This document shows positions 10,548 to 20,340 of a stretch of 48,781 nt of DNA, piece by piece. Position numbers and translations under genes: made by a program. Location of the stretch: the NCBI GenBank assembly GCA_038496445.1, contig JALMLS010000044.1, forward strand, positions 1-48,781, given 5' to 3'. This stretch comes from Trichosphaerium sp. ATCC 40318. Taxonomy: Eukaryota > Discosea > Flabellinia > Trichosidae. The stretch's first letter is position 1; the number at the start of each line of letters is the position of its first letter. Under the pieces are notes generated by a model. The model had not been told where the DNA came from. It searched no databases and saw nothing but the letters and a program-made list of their open reading frames with translations.

Positions 10548-13500
10548 ATGGGGAATCAACCAGGTTCTGAGGACCTCAGTCCAGAGGAGCTTCGCAAACG
10601 CGAAATTAACAAGATGGACTCGGAAATGAGGAGAAAATTAAATAAGGGCGCCCAATACAACCGTACGGTGTTATCAGCGCGTATTGAATGTATAAAGGCT
10701 TACTTACGTTTAATAGTTAAAGTACTAATACGAGGCGATCGAAATACAGGCAAATCATGCCTACTGAAGCGCTTATCAGGAGGTGGCTTTATAGAGGAAT
10801 ACCTGCCAACGTCAAAAATTCAGATCAGTCATATACACTGGAACTACAAGGGTACACCTCTATTATAACGAATTGAATGCATAACGCCTGTAAAGTGACA
10901 TTTAAGACACTTTTTCCGCTATTGCTTTCTAGCTACTTTTCTTCCTATTTACCTCATATAGTAACAAATGCAGTTGTTAAAGTAGAAGTATGGGATGTAG
11001 TTGACTCTGGTACGTTATTGCGCAATTTTTCCACAACATTATTTTACGCCATCATGTCCTCCGTTAAACGCGATGGAGACTACTCTGAGACGTTTTTTTT
11101 GTTTTCTTGCTTTAAAATTTTTTCAACGCCTAACACTGTCCTTAGCCCGCAAACTGGGTGGAAAACGTTCATCTCAGACGCTAAAACTAAAAAATAATGG
11201 AGAAGGCACGTGTTTATTCGTCAAAAAAAAAGACAAATGCCAAATTTGTGCTGTTTGTTGTAATGACCGCTTTATAGAGTTAGAAATCCCTACGCCTTCT
11301 TCTGTAGATCCTGATGGACAGTTAAAGACAGGTAGCCATACATTAGAGTTAGATGCCTCTACTATAGATGTCATGAAAGGTAAAGAAACAAAAGAAGACA
11401 ATTTTTTTACTGACAAGAGTAACTACGTAGGAACTCATGCAGTTATTCTTATATTTGATCCATTAAAATCATGGACTTGGGATTATGTAAAAAGAGAGAT
11501 TGATAAAATCCCAGCAGATATGCCATCGCTAATACTCGTACGTCGTTTCTTCTGATAAAATTAAGAATTAGTGCAAAGAAAAAAAGAATTTTGTTACCTC
11601 CCTCAGTAATATTGGTTGTAGGCAAATTACAGAGATCGTGGCGTCGAACATCGTAATGTATCTATTTCAGAAATACAAGATTATGTAGAATTTTCTGTAC
11701 GTGAGGGTTGACATTTTAATCTAAAGCTGATTGGTTTTGTGGCTTATCAATATTAATTTTTACCTTTGCAGGATAAAAATGTCACTTACTTTGAAGCATC
11801 TATGAGCGATTGTTTTGGACTAAAGGGTGTCAAATCATTCTTGAACCTCCCATTCTTAAAATTACAGGCATGTCTTCGTCATAAAAACAGCAAATATGTT
11901 CCTTTCTGTACAACAAAGCACACTTTTCTTATTTCGTACATCACTTCTCGTGCTTATCGGTGAAAACCTTTTGGTCTTTAACAATACTTAAGCTAACAAC
12001 TGATTAGAAAGACACATACTTAGCTCATTTAAAGCGAAACGAGGAAGAGACAGCCAAAGTAAATGAGGAATTAGAATATCTAAGAGATGCTCATGATTAC
12101 GAACGGTACACCTATTTACTTTACTACCATCCATACAGTCAACAACCCCAAAAGTTTCTGCCATTTGTTACAAGCTGTATAACCCTTTCTTCTTCGAAAA
12201 CACCCTAATGAGGCAATTGAGTTGCCTTATCTACAACAGAACTTGGATTTATTGACAATACTAAATTGCGTTTTAAGGTATACATCATGGCTAGCGTCTC
12301 TCAAGAACTCAAAGCGTTCCTCCCCTGTTCCAGCACAAAGACAAGAACCTCCAAAAAACATACCTCAAACCAATGGAAACAGTGCATCATCTCCAAAAAC
12401 AATGGCTTCTTCCATTCCCGTTTCTGTAAGTTTTTGCTTTGGCTAAGAATTTCTAAACTTGACGATCCTCTCATACCTTTATTAGACTTCTAGCGCGCAG
12501 TCAAGAACGCCCAATACTCCTACTAAAGATGCTAGAGTATCTACACCTGAGTCTAAATCGACTATGCCTCAAAGACAGTCGTATGTTGCGACAGCAAAGA
12601 AAAATTCTAGAGGTGCAGCAAAAGTTACTGTTGAGAATGATAAAGGTCCTTCAACTCGTACAGCCCTTCCTTAACACCATATTTTATACTTACGTATCAT
12701 TAGAAGTAAACAAACCTACACCTAAACCGAAACCGGCACCAAAGAAAAAAGAACCAGAAAAGAAAGACAAGAAAGGACCAGGATTGTTCAGCAGAATGTT
12801 TAACCGTAGAGGTTCTGGTGGAGCTGTAAAGTCTTCGGAGAAGAAAAATAATCAAGACGTTGTTGCACAACTTGAAAAAATGCGTGTAACTGGTGCACCT
12901 AACGGCGTTACATCAGTGGATGACTTTGTCCCAGGAGGTAAAGAAGCATTGTTAAAAAAAGCCTAAACAAAAAAGTATGTTAATTTTTTGTTCATTTAAG
13001 GTGCCATTGATGAGGGATTCTTTGATGCTCCTGATCTTGATGAAGATGCTTTAATGAATGACGGACATGATGAAGATGAAGATTATGATGTATGTGCTCA
13101 GTGCAGCAATTTATTTTAGTTCGTTTTTAGAACAAACAAACAATCCTAAGTTTATACCTTGTTAGGAAAATCCACTCGTCATGGGTGCAGAGGATGTAGA
13201 TTTTGAAGATGAAGAATCACTTGAAGCTGGAACACATATGGAACGTCCTCCACCACCTACAAAAAGTATGCTATCTGAATCAAGTCATTTTTCCCTCATT
13301 GAATGTTTGTATTTTAGAAGCTTCTGCAGTAATGCAAGATGAAGATTACCCTTCAGAATCTGATGAACGTGTTATTAATGATGACAGTGATGAATCAGTT
13401 GGACCTAATCCTATGTTGGCTGGTGGTGAGATGCCTGAAGATAGCGATGATGATACTCCTAATCCTATGTTGGCAACAGAAGAGATGCCTGAAGATGATT

Positions 13501-14710
13501 ACGGTGAAGAAACAAGTAGTCCTAACCCAATGTTGGCAGTTGATGAGATGCCTGAAGACAGCGATGATGATACTCCTAATCCTATGTTGGCAGCAGAGGA
13601 AATGCCAAAAGACGCTAATGATAGTGATAACGAAACAGCTAATCCAATGCTATCAAATGAAGAAATGCCAAATTTCAGTGATGACGATGATACTCCAAAT
13701 GCGATGTTGGCAAAAGAACAAGAGATGCCTGAAGATGACGATGACAGCGATAACAAAACACCTAATACTGTGGTATCAAAAGAAGAATTGCCTGAAGATG
13801 ACACCAAGACTGAAAGTGTTCATGTTGTGAAGGATGAAGGGTATGATGAAGGTGATGAACAGGAAGAACAAAGTGGTAAGAACCCAATGTTAACAACAGA
13901 AGAAATGCCTGATTTCAGCGATGATGATGAACCTCTTGATGTAAATACATCTAGCGAAGTCTTAAAGCCTTCTGTGGCACCTACAAACACAATTAAAGAT
14001 ACACCAGTGGTACCTAGACCCGCCCAAAGCGATACACTTCAACCACAAAGAGTAGACACGAAAGTTTCGGTGCGTTTGTCAAAATCTAGGACAAAAAACA
14101 TCGTTTACATCTTTCATCCGGAACTACTCGTATATTAACTTTTTCTTCAAATAAAGGAAGATCCACGTGCTACAATAAGTCAACCAAGAACAAATTCACA
14201 AGCACAACAACCCAGAAGAAAGAAATCAAGTAAGCCTGTTGGCATCTTTTTTATTAATGGTTTCTTACTCTATCCCTAGATGGACTTATGCTTGAACACT
14301 CATCTCCAGGAAACGTCCGACGACCTGTTAACCAAAATCGTCCTTCTAATGAATACCAACAAATGGTACGTGAACATAAACTTCCGAACAGCCCACGCTT
14401 TTCAGTTCTCTATGTATTTTATTATCTACGTGTAACATTCAACGTAGCGTAATCCTAATACTCCGCCACAACAACGTGATAGAGAAAGAAGACGTGGTAG
14501 AGGAAGAGGCGGAAGAGGCCGTGGAAGAGGTCGTGGTAGACGAAGGGGCAGAGGACGAGGTGGAAGTCCTAGACAACCTGAAAGAGTTGTTCGTTCAGAA
14601 TCTAGTATGTGTTAAAAAAGAGGAGTAGTTTCTCAAAAAAACAAGAAATATCGTAGCTAATATCTTTACTATCATTAGGTCAGGACATTGATATCTCTGG
14701 ATTCTCTTAG
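10548..14710 (+). CDS. RABL6: RABL6/Parf-like Rab GTPase
   Basis: Exons: 10548-10662, 10717-10851, 10962-11009, 11146-11205, 11278-11379, 11431-11537, 11622-11696, 11772-11867, 12008-12105, about 12213-12425, 12486-12657, 12704-12937, 13001-13089, 13166-13265, 13318-14069, 14157-14229, 14280-14365, 14448-14604, 14679-14710. The GTPase domain matches RABL6: KVLIRGDRNTGKSCLLKRL (P-loop), VVKVEVWDVVDS, AVILIFDPLKSWTWDYV, NYRDRG, and YFEASMSDCFGLKGVKSF. The C-terminal half is low-complexity. A basic stretch and SVDDFVPGG are followed by acidic NPMLA repeats and an RG-rich box near 14490-14570. Two introns use GC donors. Two are multiples of three without stops, so they look like coding sequence unless compared with the family. 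The join between 12105 and about 12213 is unresolved. Confidence 0.9.
13404..13920 (+). repeat. Acidic NPMLA repeat array inside RABL6
   Basis: About seven or eight degenerate units of roughly 20-25 codons. Each is built on NPMLAxEEMPED followed by Asp/Ser runs, for example near 13406, 13461, 13530, 13581, 13641 and 13882. The longest blocks share near-identical DNA (CCTATGTTGGC ... GATGCCTGAAGA), so the array is young in part. The same NPM motif occurs near this position in RABL6 homologues, so it is an expansion of a conserved short motif. Confidence 0.75.
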
Positions 14711-15378
14711 AATGAAGCAGAAAAAAAAGAAAGAAACAAAGAAGATTACAAGCTGATAATGAATCCAGTTTTTTTATTAATTTTTATTTTCGGTTTTACA
14801 TAGTGACCCCTTTCCTGCTTTCCTCATTGAAACAAGACAAAATAGTTATGCGGAGTATAACACGTCGTCTTGTTGTAATTTAAAAAACAGCGCACTCTTG
14901 TAGTGTATTATAAATAGCCTCCAATTGCTTAAATGTGTTAAAACTAAATGCAACGCTAAAGTAATTATGTCACATGTGGTAATAACACAAAAACATTATG
15001 CTCCAAATCAGCGTCAAAATGGTATTAGCACAACATACTAAATGGTTGCTATTCTTTCTGCAATGTTGGGTCAAGTTACGTTTTTGTTTATCAGTTTTTG
15101 TGTGGCTCGGTATCCACTAAATTATGATGTATGTATACCAAGAATTAAAAAGAGACCAAGGATAACAGATGCGCTGCGTTCACACAAAATCAAATCTCTG
15201 TGAAGGTTAAAAAAACAGAAAATTCACTGAGAAACACAAAGTTAGATAAGTCGCCGCTAGTCATTAATTTCCTAATTTGTGTTGGAAACTACATAACCGA
15301 AGCGCTTCGGCTTGCTATTTAAGACATTATATACAAAGTGCCAACGTTTTTGACGATAGTTTTGATCAATACAACAAA
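14711..15378. other. Intergenic, no gene seen
   Basis: AT-rich spacer between the RABL6 stop and the F-box/LRR ATG. A short polyadenylation-like AT tract follows RABL6. I found no convincing coding frame, tRNA-like signal or repeat. Confidence 0.5.
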
Positions 15379-17070
15379 ATGAACCAAGCCACCGCATACT
15401 TTGACGAAATACCCATTGAAGTCGCTGTAATGATACTACAATATCTTCCGGTAATACTATTTGACTCAATAGTGCATACATCAAAGCTATTTGCTGAAGT
15501 ACTACGATACTTGGGATACAGAACAAAAATAAAGAAAGTGACACTAACAAAGAGGAAACAACTAAAAAAACTCTTTGAGGAAGCACCCTACCTTATAAAA
15601 AAATGCGAGATTGTAATAGCCTTCGATGATTTTCAACAAGAAGACTTGCTAAAGTATCTCTCAGAAGTATACATCCTAAACATTTTTACAAAAAAAATAG
15701 ATAACTTGAATTGTTCAAAAGTTAACATCACACATGGTATCACCTTTAACAATATTCCTGTCAGTGATAGACGACTTAAACGGTTAAGAGGATTACATAC
15801 GATAAGGCTGAGCGGATGTTCTGTTTGTTTAAAAGGCATGAAACACTTGGCAGGTACTAAAACAGTTGACCTTTCAAATGCTGTTATTTATAGAAGGTTG
15901 GAAATACACAGCGGTGTTGAGCCACCAAAGCCACTTATATATAATAAAGGTGTTATACTATTAGCAGGAGTGCACACCATAGACTTATCACATACTAAAG
16001 TAACTGATAAGGGCATCATACCACTTGCTGGAGTTCATAGTATTAACCTTAACTACACGAAAATAACTGACAAAGGCGTAAAAGCACTTGCTGGAGTTCA
16101 TACTATTTACCTTGCTCACACGAAAATAACTGATGAAGGTATCAAAGTACTTGCTGGTGTTCATACTATTCAACTTTCCCATACAAAAGTAACTGATGAG
16201 GGTATCAAAGAGCTTGCTGGAGTTCATACTATTAAACTTTGTGCCACTAGTGTGACTGATGAAGGTATTAAAGCACTGAAGGGTGTCCATGATATAAGTT
16301 TATTTGTGTGTCAGATGGTGACAGATGAAGGTATAAAAGCGTTGGCAGGTGATAAAGGTGGTAAAGTATTAGGAGTTCATACCATAAACTTATCACACAC
16401 TAAAGTAACAGATGAAGGTGTAAAAGCATTGGCAGGTGTTCACGAAATTCAGCTCACTAAGACTTCTGTAACAGATGCAAGTGTCGCTGGATTAGCAGGT
16501 GTTCATTCAATTGATCTTTCAAATACTGTAGTTACAGATAAAAGTATTAAAGCTCTGGCAGGAGTTCATACCATAAACTTATCACACACCGAAGTAACAG
16601 ATGAAGGTGTAAAAGCATTGGCAGGTGTTTATGAAATTCAGCTCACTAAGACTTATGTAACAGATGAAGGTGTAAAAGCATTGGCAGGTGTACATAAAAT
16701 TAATCTCACTGGAACTCACGTGAAGGATGAAGGTGTAAAAGCATTGGCAGGTGTTCATACAATTGATCTCACATGCACTCAAGTGACAGACGAAGGTGTA
16801 AAAGCGTTAGCAGGTGATAAAGGTGGTAAAGTATTAGTTCATACCATAAACTTATCGCACACTAAAGTAACAGATGAAGGTGTAAAAGCGTTGGCAGGTG
16901 TTCATACAATTGATCTATCAAGTTCATACAATGTATCAAATGAAGGTGTCAAAGCACTAATAGGCGTCCACACCATTGATGTGTCGTCCACTAAAGTGAA
17001 TGATCCAAATATTGAAGCAATAGCTCAAGCTTATTCAGTAAAGCCACCGCTAATTCAAACTTCCAAATAA
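15379..17070 (+). CDS. F-box/leucine-rich-repeat protein, intronless (563 aa)
   Basis: Single frame from ATG 15379. The F-box reads YFDEIPIEVAVMILQYLPV and is followed by a linker (KLFEEAPYLIKKCEIVIAFD). About eighteen LRRs of 21 residues then follow the consensus LAGVHTINLSHTKVTDEGVKA. The repeat runs from about 15960 to 17010 and is very regular, implying recent expansion. Two units carry an extra DKGGKVL insert. The predicted role is substrate recognition by an SCF ubiquitin ligase. The N-terminal 200 residues are closely similar to the minus-strand gene at 34594, of which this is the longer copy. The gene lies tail to tail with the LamG gene at 17734. Confidence 0.9.
   Translation: MNQATAYFDEIPIEVAVMILQYLPVILFDSIVHTSKLFAEVLRYLGYRTKIKKVTLTKRKQLKKLFEEAPYLIKKCEIVIAFDDFQQEDLLKYLSEVYILNIFTKKIDNLNCSKVNITHGITFNNIPVSDRRLKRLRGLHTIRLSGCSVCLKGMKHLAGTKTVDLSNAVIYRRLEIHSGVEPPKPLIYNKGVILLAGVHTIDLSHTKVTDKGIIPLAGVHSINLNYTKITDKGVKALAGVHTIYLAHTKITDEGIKVLAGVHTIQLSHTKVTDEGIKELAGVHTIKLCATSVTDEGIKALKGVHDISLFVCQMVTDEGIKALAGDKGGKVLGVHTINLSHTKVTDEGVKALAGVHEIQLTKTSVTDASVAGLAGVHSIDLSNTVVTDKSIKALAGVHTINLSHTEVTDEGVKALAGVYEIQLTKTYVTDEGVKALAGVHKINLTGTHVKDEGVKALAGVHTIDLTCTQVTDEGVKALAGDKGGKVLVHTINLSHTKVTDEGVKALAGVHTIDLSSSYNVSNEGVKALIGVHTIDVSSTKVNDPNIEAIAQAYSVKPPLIQTSK
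15960..17010 (+). repeat. 63-bp tandem LRR repeat array
   Basis: About seventeen 63-bp units coding LAGVHTI-type LRRs. Blocks such as AAAGTAACAGATGAAGG and GCATTGGCAGGTGTTCA recur almost unchanged, mainly between 16380 and 16900. Two longer units contain the same extra DKGGKVL-coding block at 16351-16371 and 16816-16835. This shows a higher-order duplication of several repeats rather than single-unit growth. Confidence 0.85.
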
Positions 17071-17260
17071 AAAAACCCCAGGTTTACTAGTTGATGCCAC
17101 TTTCCTTGTGCACGTTTTTATCTTTGTAAGAAATATACTTCAATGTTCTATTAGCACACGTGATATTTTTCTTTTACAGCTTTTACTCTTGCAAGGCAAC
17201 ACATCGGACTATCAAAATGTTCACAATAGCAAAAATAAAACTTAAGGTAGTACTAAGCAT

Positions 17261-17622
17261 TAGTGATGTTAAACAGTCGACTGTTGACTGACTGACTAAA
17301 AAGTCTACTCAAAATTTTTGGCATCGACTGACTAAGCGACTTTAAATGGCCTCAATTTCAGAAAAAACTAGGAAAAATACATCGCCTAAGCGCTCTATTT
17401 GCATCATATTGGTGTGACATGTTACCATTCACTCTGTGTTGGTGCTGTGATGCTTGTAGCGTATTATCACAAAAAACTCATTTTTGTACAAAATTAGAAA
17501 TTAGAATTTTGGAAGGCTCAAAGGGAGTAAGTACCCTTTGACGTTCAAGTCGGAAAGTCAGTCGTTGAGTCAGCCGAAATTTTTTGAGCGACTCAGTCGA
17601 AGTCAGTCATTTAAAATCACTA
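17261..17622. mobile_element. hAT-type MITE with intact 8-bp target duplication
   Basis: A 362-bp non-coding element flanked by perfect CTAAGCAT direct repeats (17253-17260 and 17623-17630). It starts TAGTGATGTTAAA, and its right end, read inward, starts TAGTGATTTTAAA. Subterminal GACTGACTGA-type motifs occur in inverted orientation at both ends. An 8-bp duplication and a TAGTG-like terminus fit the hAT superfamily. No transposase is encoded, so it must have moved in trans. It sits between two convergent genes. The intact flanks suggest a fairly recent insertion. Confidence 0.85.
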
Positions 17623-17733
17623 CTAAGCATCACAATGTTAAGTTCAGCGAAAAAGCAAAAAATCAAATTTATTGTTGCTAGTCACAAGCATACAGCTTTG
17701 ATTTGAGATATCTTAGTGTGAAAAACCGTTCAA

Positions 17734-19588
17734 TCAGTGATAGAATCTTGTTTTAAAACCTATCAATATAAGCGCAACAACGGTAGTAAATACTACATCT
17801 ATCGTTAGAACTGTACTACCACTTGAATGAGCTGAACAAGGAGTATAAAATAGCAGAATTAAACGCCTACGTGTGTCTTATACTAGTGTTAGAAACAAAC
17901 TGATGTCAATTGGTCGAACTTAAACGCACTCTTTTGAAAGCATGCATTGGTTGTATCTGTAAGTGACACATTCTTTGTATCAATCTCACAATCCCTTCCG
18001 TAGTTTATCAATGTCAGCGATTTGCTTTGCTTCAATAGGACAAGGTTAGTTTTACAACCAACAGGCAACATTGACATACTTGTGCAAGTGCAGCTGTCAC
18101 ATCAATTACAATGTTCTTCTCAAAAATAGGACATCCTTCTATTGTGATGGAAGAATTCGAATCAACCACAATCACTGAGTTCTCTAAAAATAGAATATCT
18201 CCTGAAAAAGTTCTATTAAGGTCACTTCAAATAAATGACATAGCACTGTAAATAAAACCGTATGTACCAGGTGCTGTAAAGGTTGTTTCCACCAAAGAAA
18301 ACGTGCCACCAATTACCACTGTATCGTTTGACTGAGGTACTGTAGAAGGCTCGATAGTTGGCGCACTGGTGGTTGGGGGAAGAGTTGGTAAGCTACCCTG
18401 AGGAGGTGTGCTAGCTGACGTAAGATACAACTTATCTAACTTGATAAAAAGGGTGGGTACACAATATTAGGTAAGTATTCACCCAATCTGCCGATCAATT
18501 CAGTTGTGATATTGCTCTTTGCTGATACGACTGGATCAAACCCTGATTCGAAATCAAAGTAATAAAGAAGGTTGGGATCATCAATCGGTGGATTTGAAGC
18601 GATATCGATGACTTCTTGTGAAGAGAAAGTCCTTTAAAATCCGAAATCAATAAAAAACCAAAAGAGTACTCGCTGTTGTACTTACTTGTTCCATATCCTC
18701 AATTCATCCATTTCTCCCTAATAAACGGTAAGTTATTAGATTATATTTTAGGTTTAGGTTACCCTGAATCCCCACTGTCCTCGGTTTAGCCTTGTTAGAA
18801 AACCAATCGTGAAAAAGCCCTTTTCAAATTCTATTTAACCTTATAACTAAACATGAAAAGTGTTACCTGCTCTGATCGTATCAAAGGTTCTTTAACATCA
18901 TATTCTCCTCTGTAATCATTCTCACCAAGATATGATTGTAAAATAACCTTACCGGTTGAAGCACGTGCAAAGTAGACATAAGTCTAGAAACAACAACTGT
19001 CATAACTACATTATTGTATATTTTAGTACATACCCATGCCATCGGCTTGGCTCTTGCATCTCTGGTTTCATTAAAATCAAATGGTTGTGTATCAAAATTG
19101 GACTCATTTATGTATCTTTCAAAGGTGACTTGTTCCTTTGACTTTGTGATTATAGATGAGCCTATGCCAAAGAAGAGTCCTTTACCATCTCCTGGACCAC
19201 CATGCGATGTTCCGAATATTGTAAAAATAAGACAAGGTCCAGCACAACCGCTTTTATAATGTCATCAATACGTTACACCAGTTTTTGACTTTGGACGTAC
19301 GTGTTTTGAAGTTTGATCCAAGCACCAACAGATAGATCGTCGTAATCGCGAAAATCTTCATTGTTTACCTTGATACCGCCACTTGTGTCAGCTGTGTCTG
19401 CATTACCTGTAAAGGCGGCTAAATTGCCTGAGGGTAAACCTACTCGACAATTTGGTTAATTTTTGAGTAAGCAACTTGTTTTCGACCACGTGTCGAAACC
19501 ACGAGTACGTTTTGACTAGAAAAGTATGGGTTTGCCACGTACCAAGTGTTTTAGATAATAAAAACAACAAAACAAGTGCTTGCGTCAT
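17734..19588 (-). CDS. LamG/jellyroll surface protein, membrane- or GPI-anchored (427 aa)
   Basis: Eleven exons in phase: 19543-19588, 19301-19439, 19034-19250, 18867-18983, 18763-18819, 18686-18717, 18461-18631, 18259-18410, 18080-18201, 17897-18029, 17734-17831. It has a signal peptide (MTQALVLLFLLSKTLG) and an LamG-like jellyroll domain (FTGNADTADTSGG, DDLSVGAWIKLQ, MAWTYVYFARASTGKVIL, GEMDELRIWNK, DDPNLLYYFDFESGFDP). A Pro/Thr-rich linker and a Ser/Ile/Val-rich beta region (TYGDILFLENSVIVVDSNSS) follow, then a C-terminal hydrophobic segment VVFTTVVALILIGF. Probably an adhesion or sugar-binding surface protein. It is the inverted paralogue of 30585-32849; the first seven exons align, the 3' exons differ. 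The acceptor of exon 18763-18819 is uncertain because of a 2-nt length change relative to the paralogue. Confidence 0.8.
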
Positions 19589-20340
19589 ATAATTTAGCAT
19601 CTTTAGTTTCTACAACTTGATTGGGCGCGTATGTTAATTTTGACTTGAACCGGACAATAACTTTTCGTAAATACTTGCTCGTCACATTACGTGTTTTTAT
19701 TGTGTTTTAGTTTTATTACGTAATAAAACATAATCGAACTTTTTAGCTAATTGGTTTTTGTTGTGTAAAATTATTTTTGAGCACCACGATATGTAAGAAA
19801 AGTAAAAGGAAAATTTGGAAGTTTGGAAATCTGGAAGAAATCTGGATGTAAAAGGAAGGAATGTGCTTTTTCTCACCACACCATCAATAATGTTCCACAA
19901 AATCTTCCCATTGAGCACCGGGGTGCTATTGCCCGTGTTCTGCGACTGAGGACTAATTTGTTGATGGTGGGGAGGAAAAGCACTCCTTTTACTTCCAGAT
20001 TTCAAAACTTCCCATTCCCGTAATCTCGCTCGTCAACTATGCTCTCACCTTAATGGAAAAAGGAAATACCATGTCGCTGTCGCTCGCGCATATCTGGATA
20101 CCAAGAGTATCTACTAGGTGTACACCGACTTTATGATTCATAAAAAGACCACCATTGTTTTAAGTAATACTGTTTAGTGGACATTGACCTGTGTGGTTTG
20201 GAAGAGTCTTGAAAACCCTTTTGGCTTGTCAAAAATAACTCAGACAGATTTCTTTTTAGTCTTTCTTTTTTTTTTAAATGTACACGTGTGTTTTGTAAAA
20301 ACACGAAAAAAAATCCCATTCACAACAAAACATTTTCCAA
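19589..20340. other. Intergenic, no gene; contains a fold-back repeat
   Basis: Spacer between the LamG start and the ankyrin gene stop. The only structure I see is the inverted repeat listed at 19805-20020. The remaining sequence is AT-rich without a credible frame. Confidence 0.5.
19805..20020. repeat. Fold-back element with about 55-70 nt imperfect arms
   Basis: The left arm (about 19817-19890) has GGAAGTTTGGAAATCTGGAA, GTAAAAGGA, GTGCTTTTTCTC and ACCATCAATAA. The right arm (about 19957-20015), read in reverse complement, has GGAAGTTTTGAAATCTGGAA, GTAAAAGGAGTGCTTTTCCTC and ACCATCAACAA. The loop is about 65 nt and relatively GC-rich (GAGCACCGGGGTGC). It may be a degraded MITE or a transcribed hairpin. 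No target duplication was found. Confidence 0.65.

Noticed and set aside
13499-13807. Serine-rich minus-strand frame over the RABL6 acidic repeats
   Set aside because: It is the complement of an Asp/Glu-rich repeat; low-complexity sequence keeps the opposite strand open by chance.
15988-16782. Minus-strand frames opposite the LRR array
   Set aside because: Antisense shadows of the 63-bp repeat; no start context, domains or splice signals.
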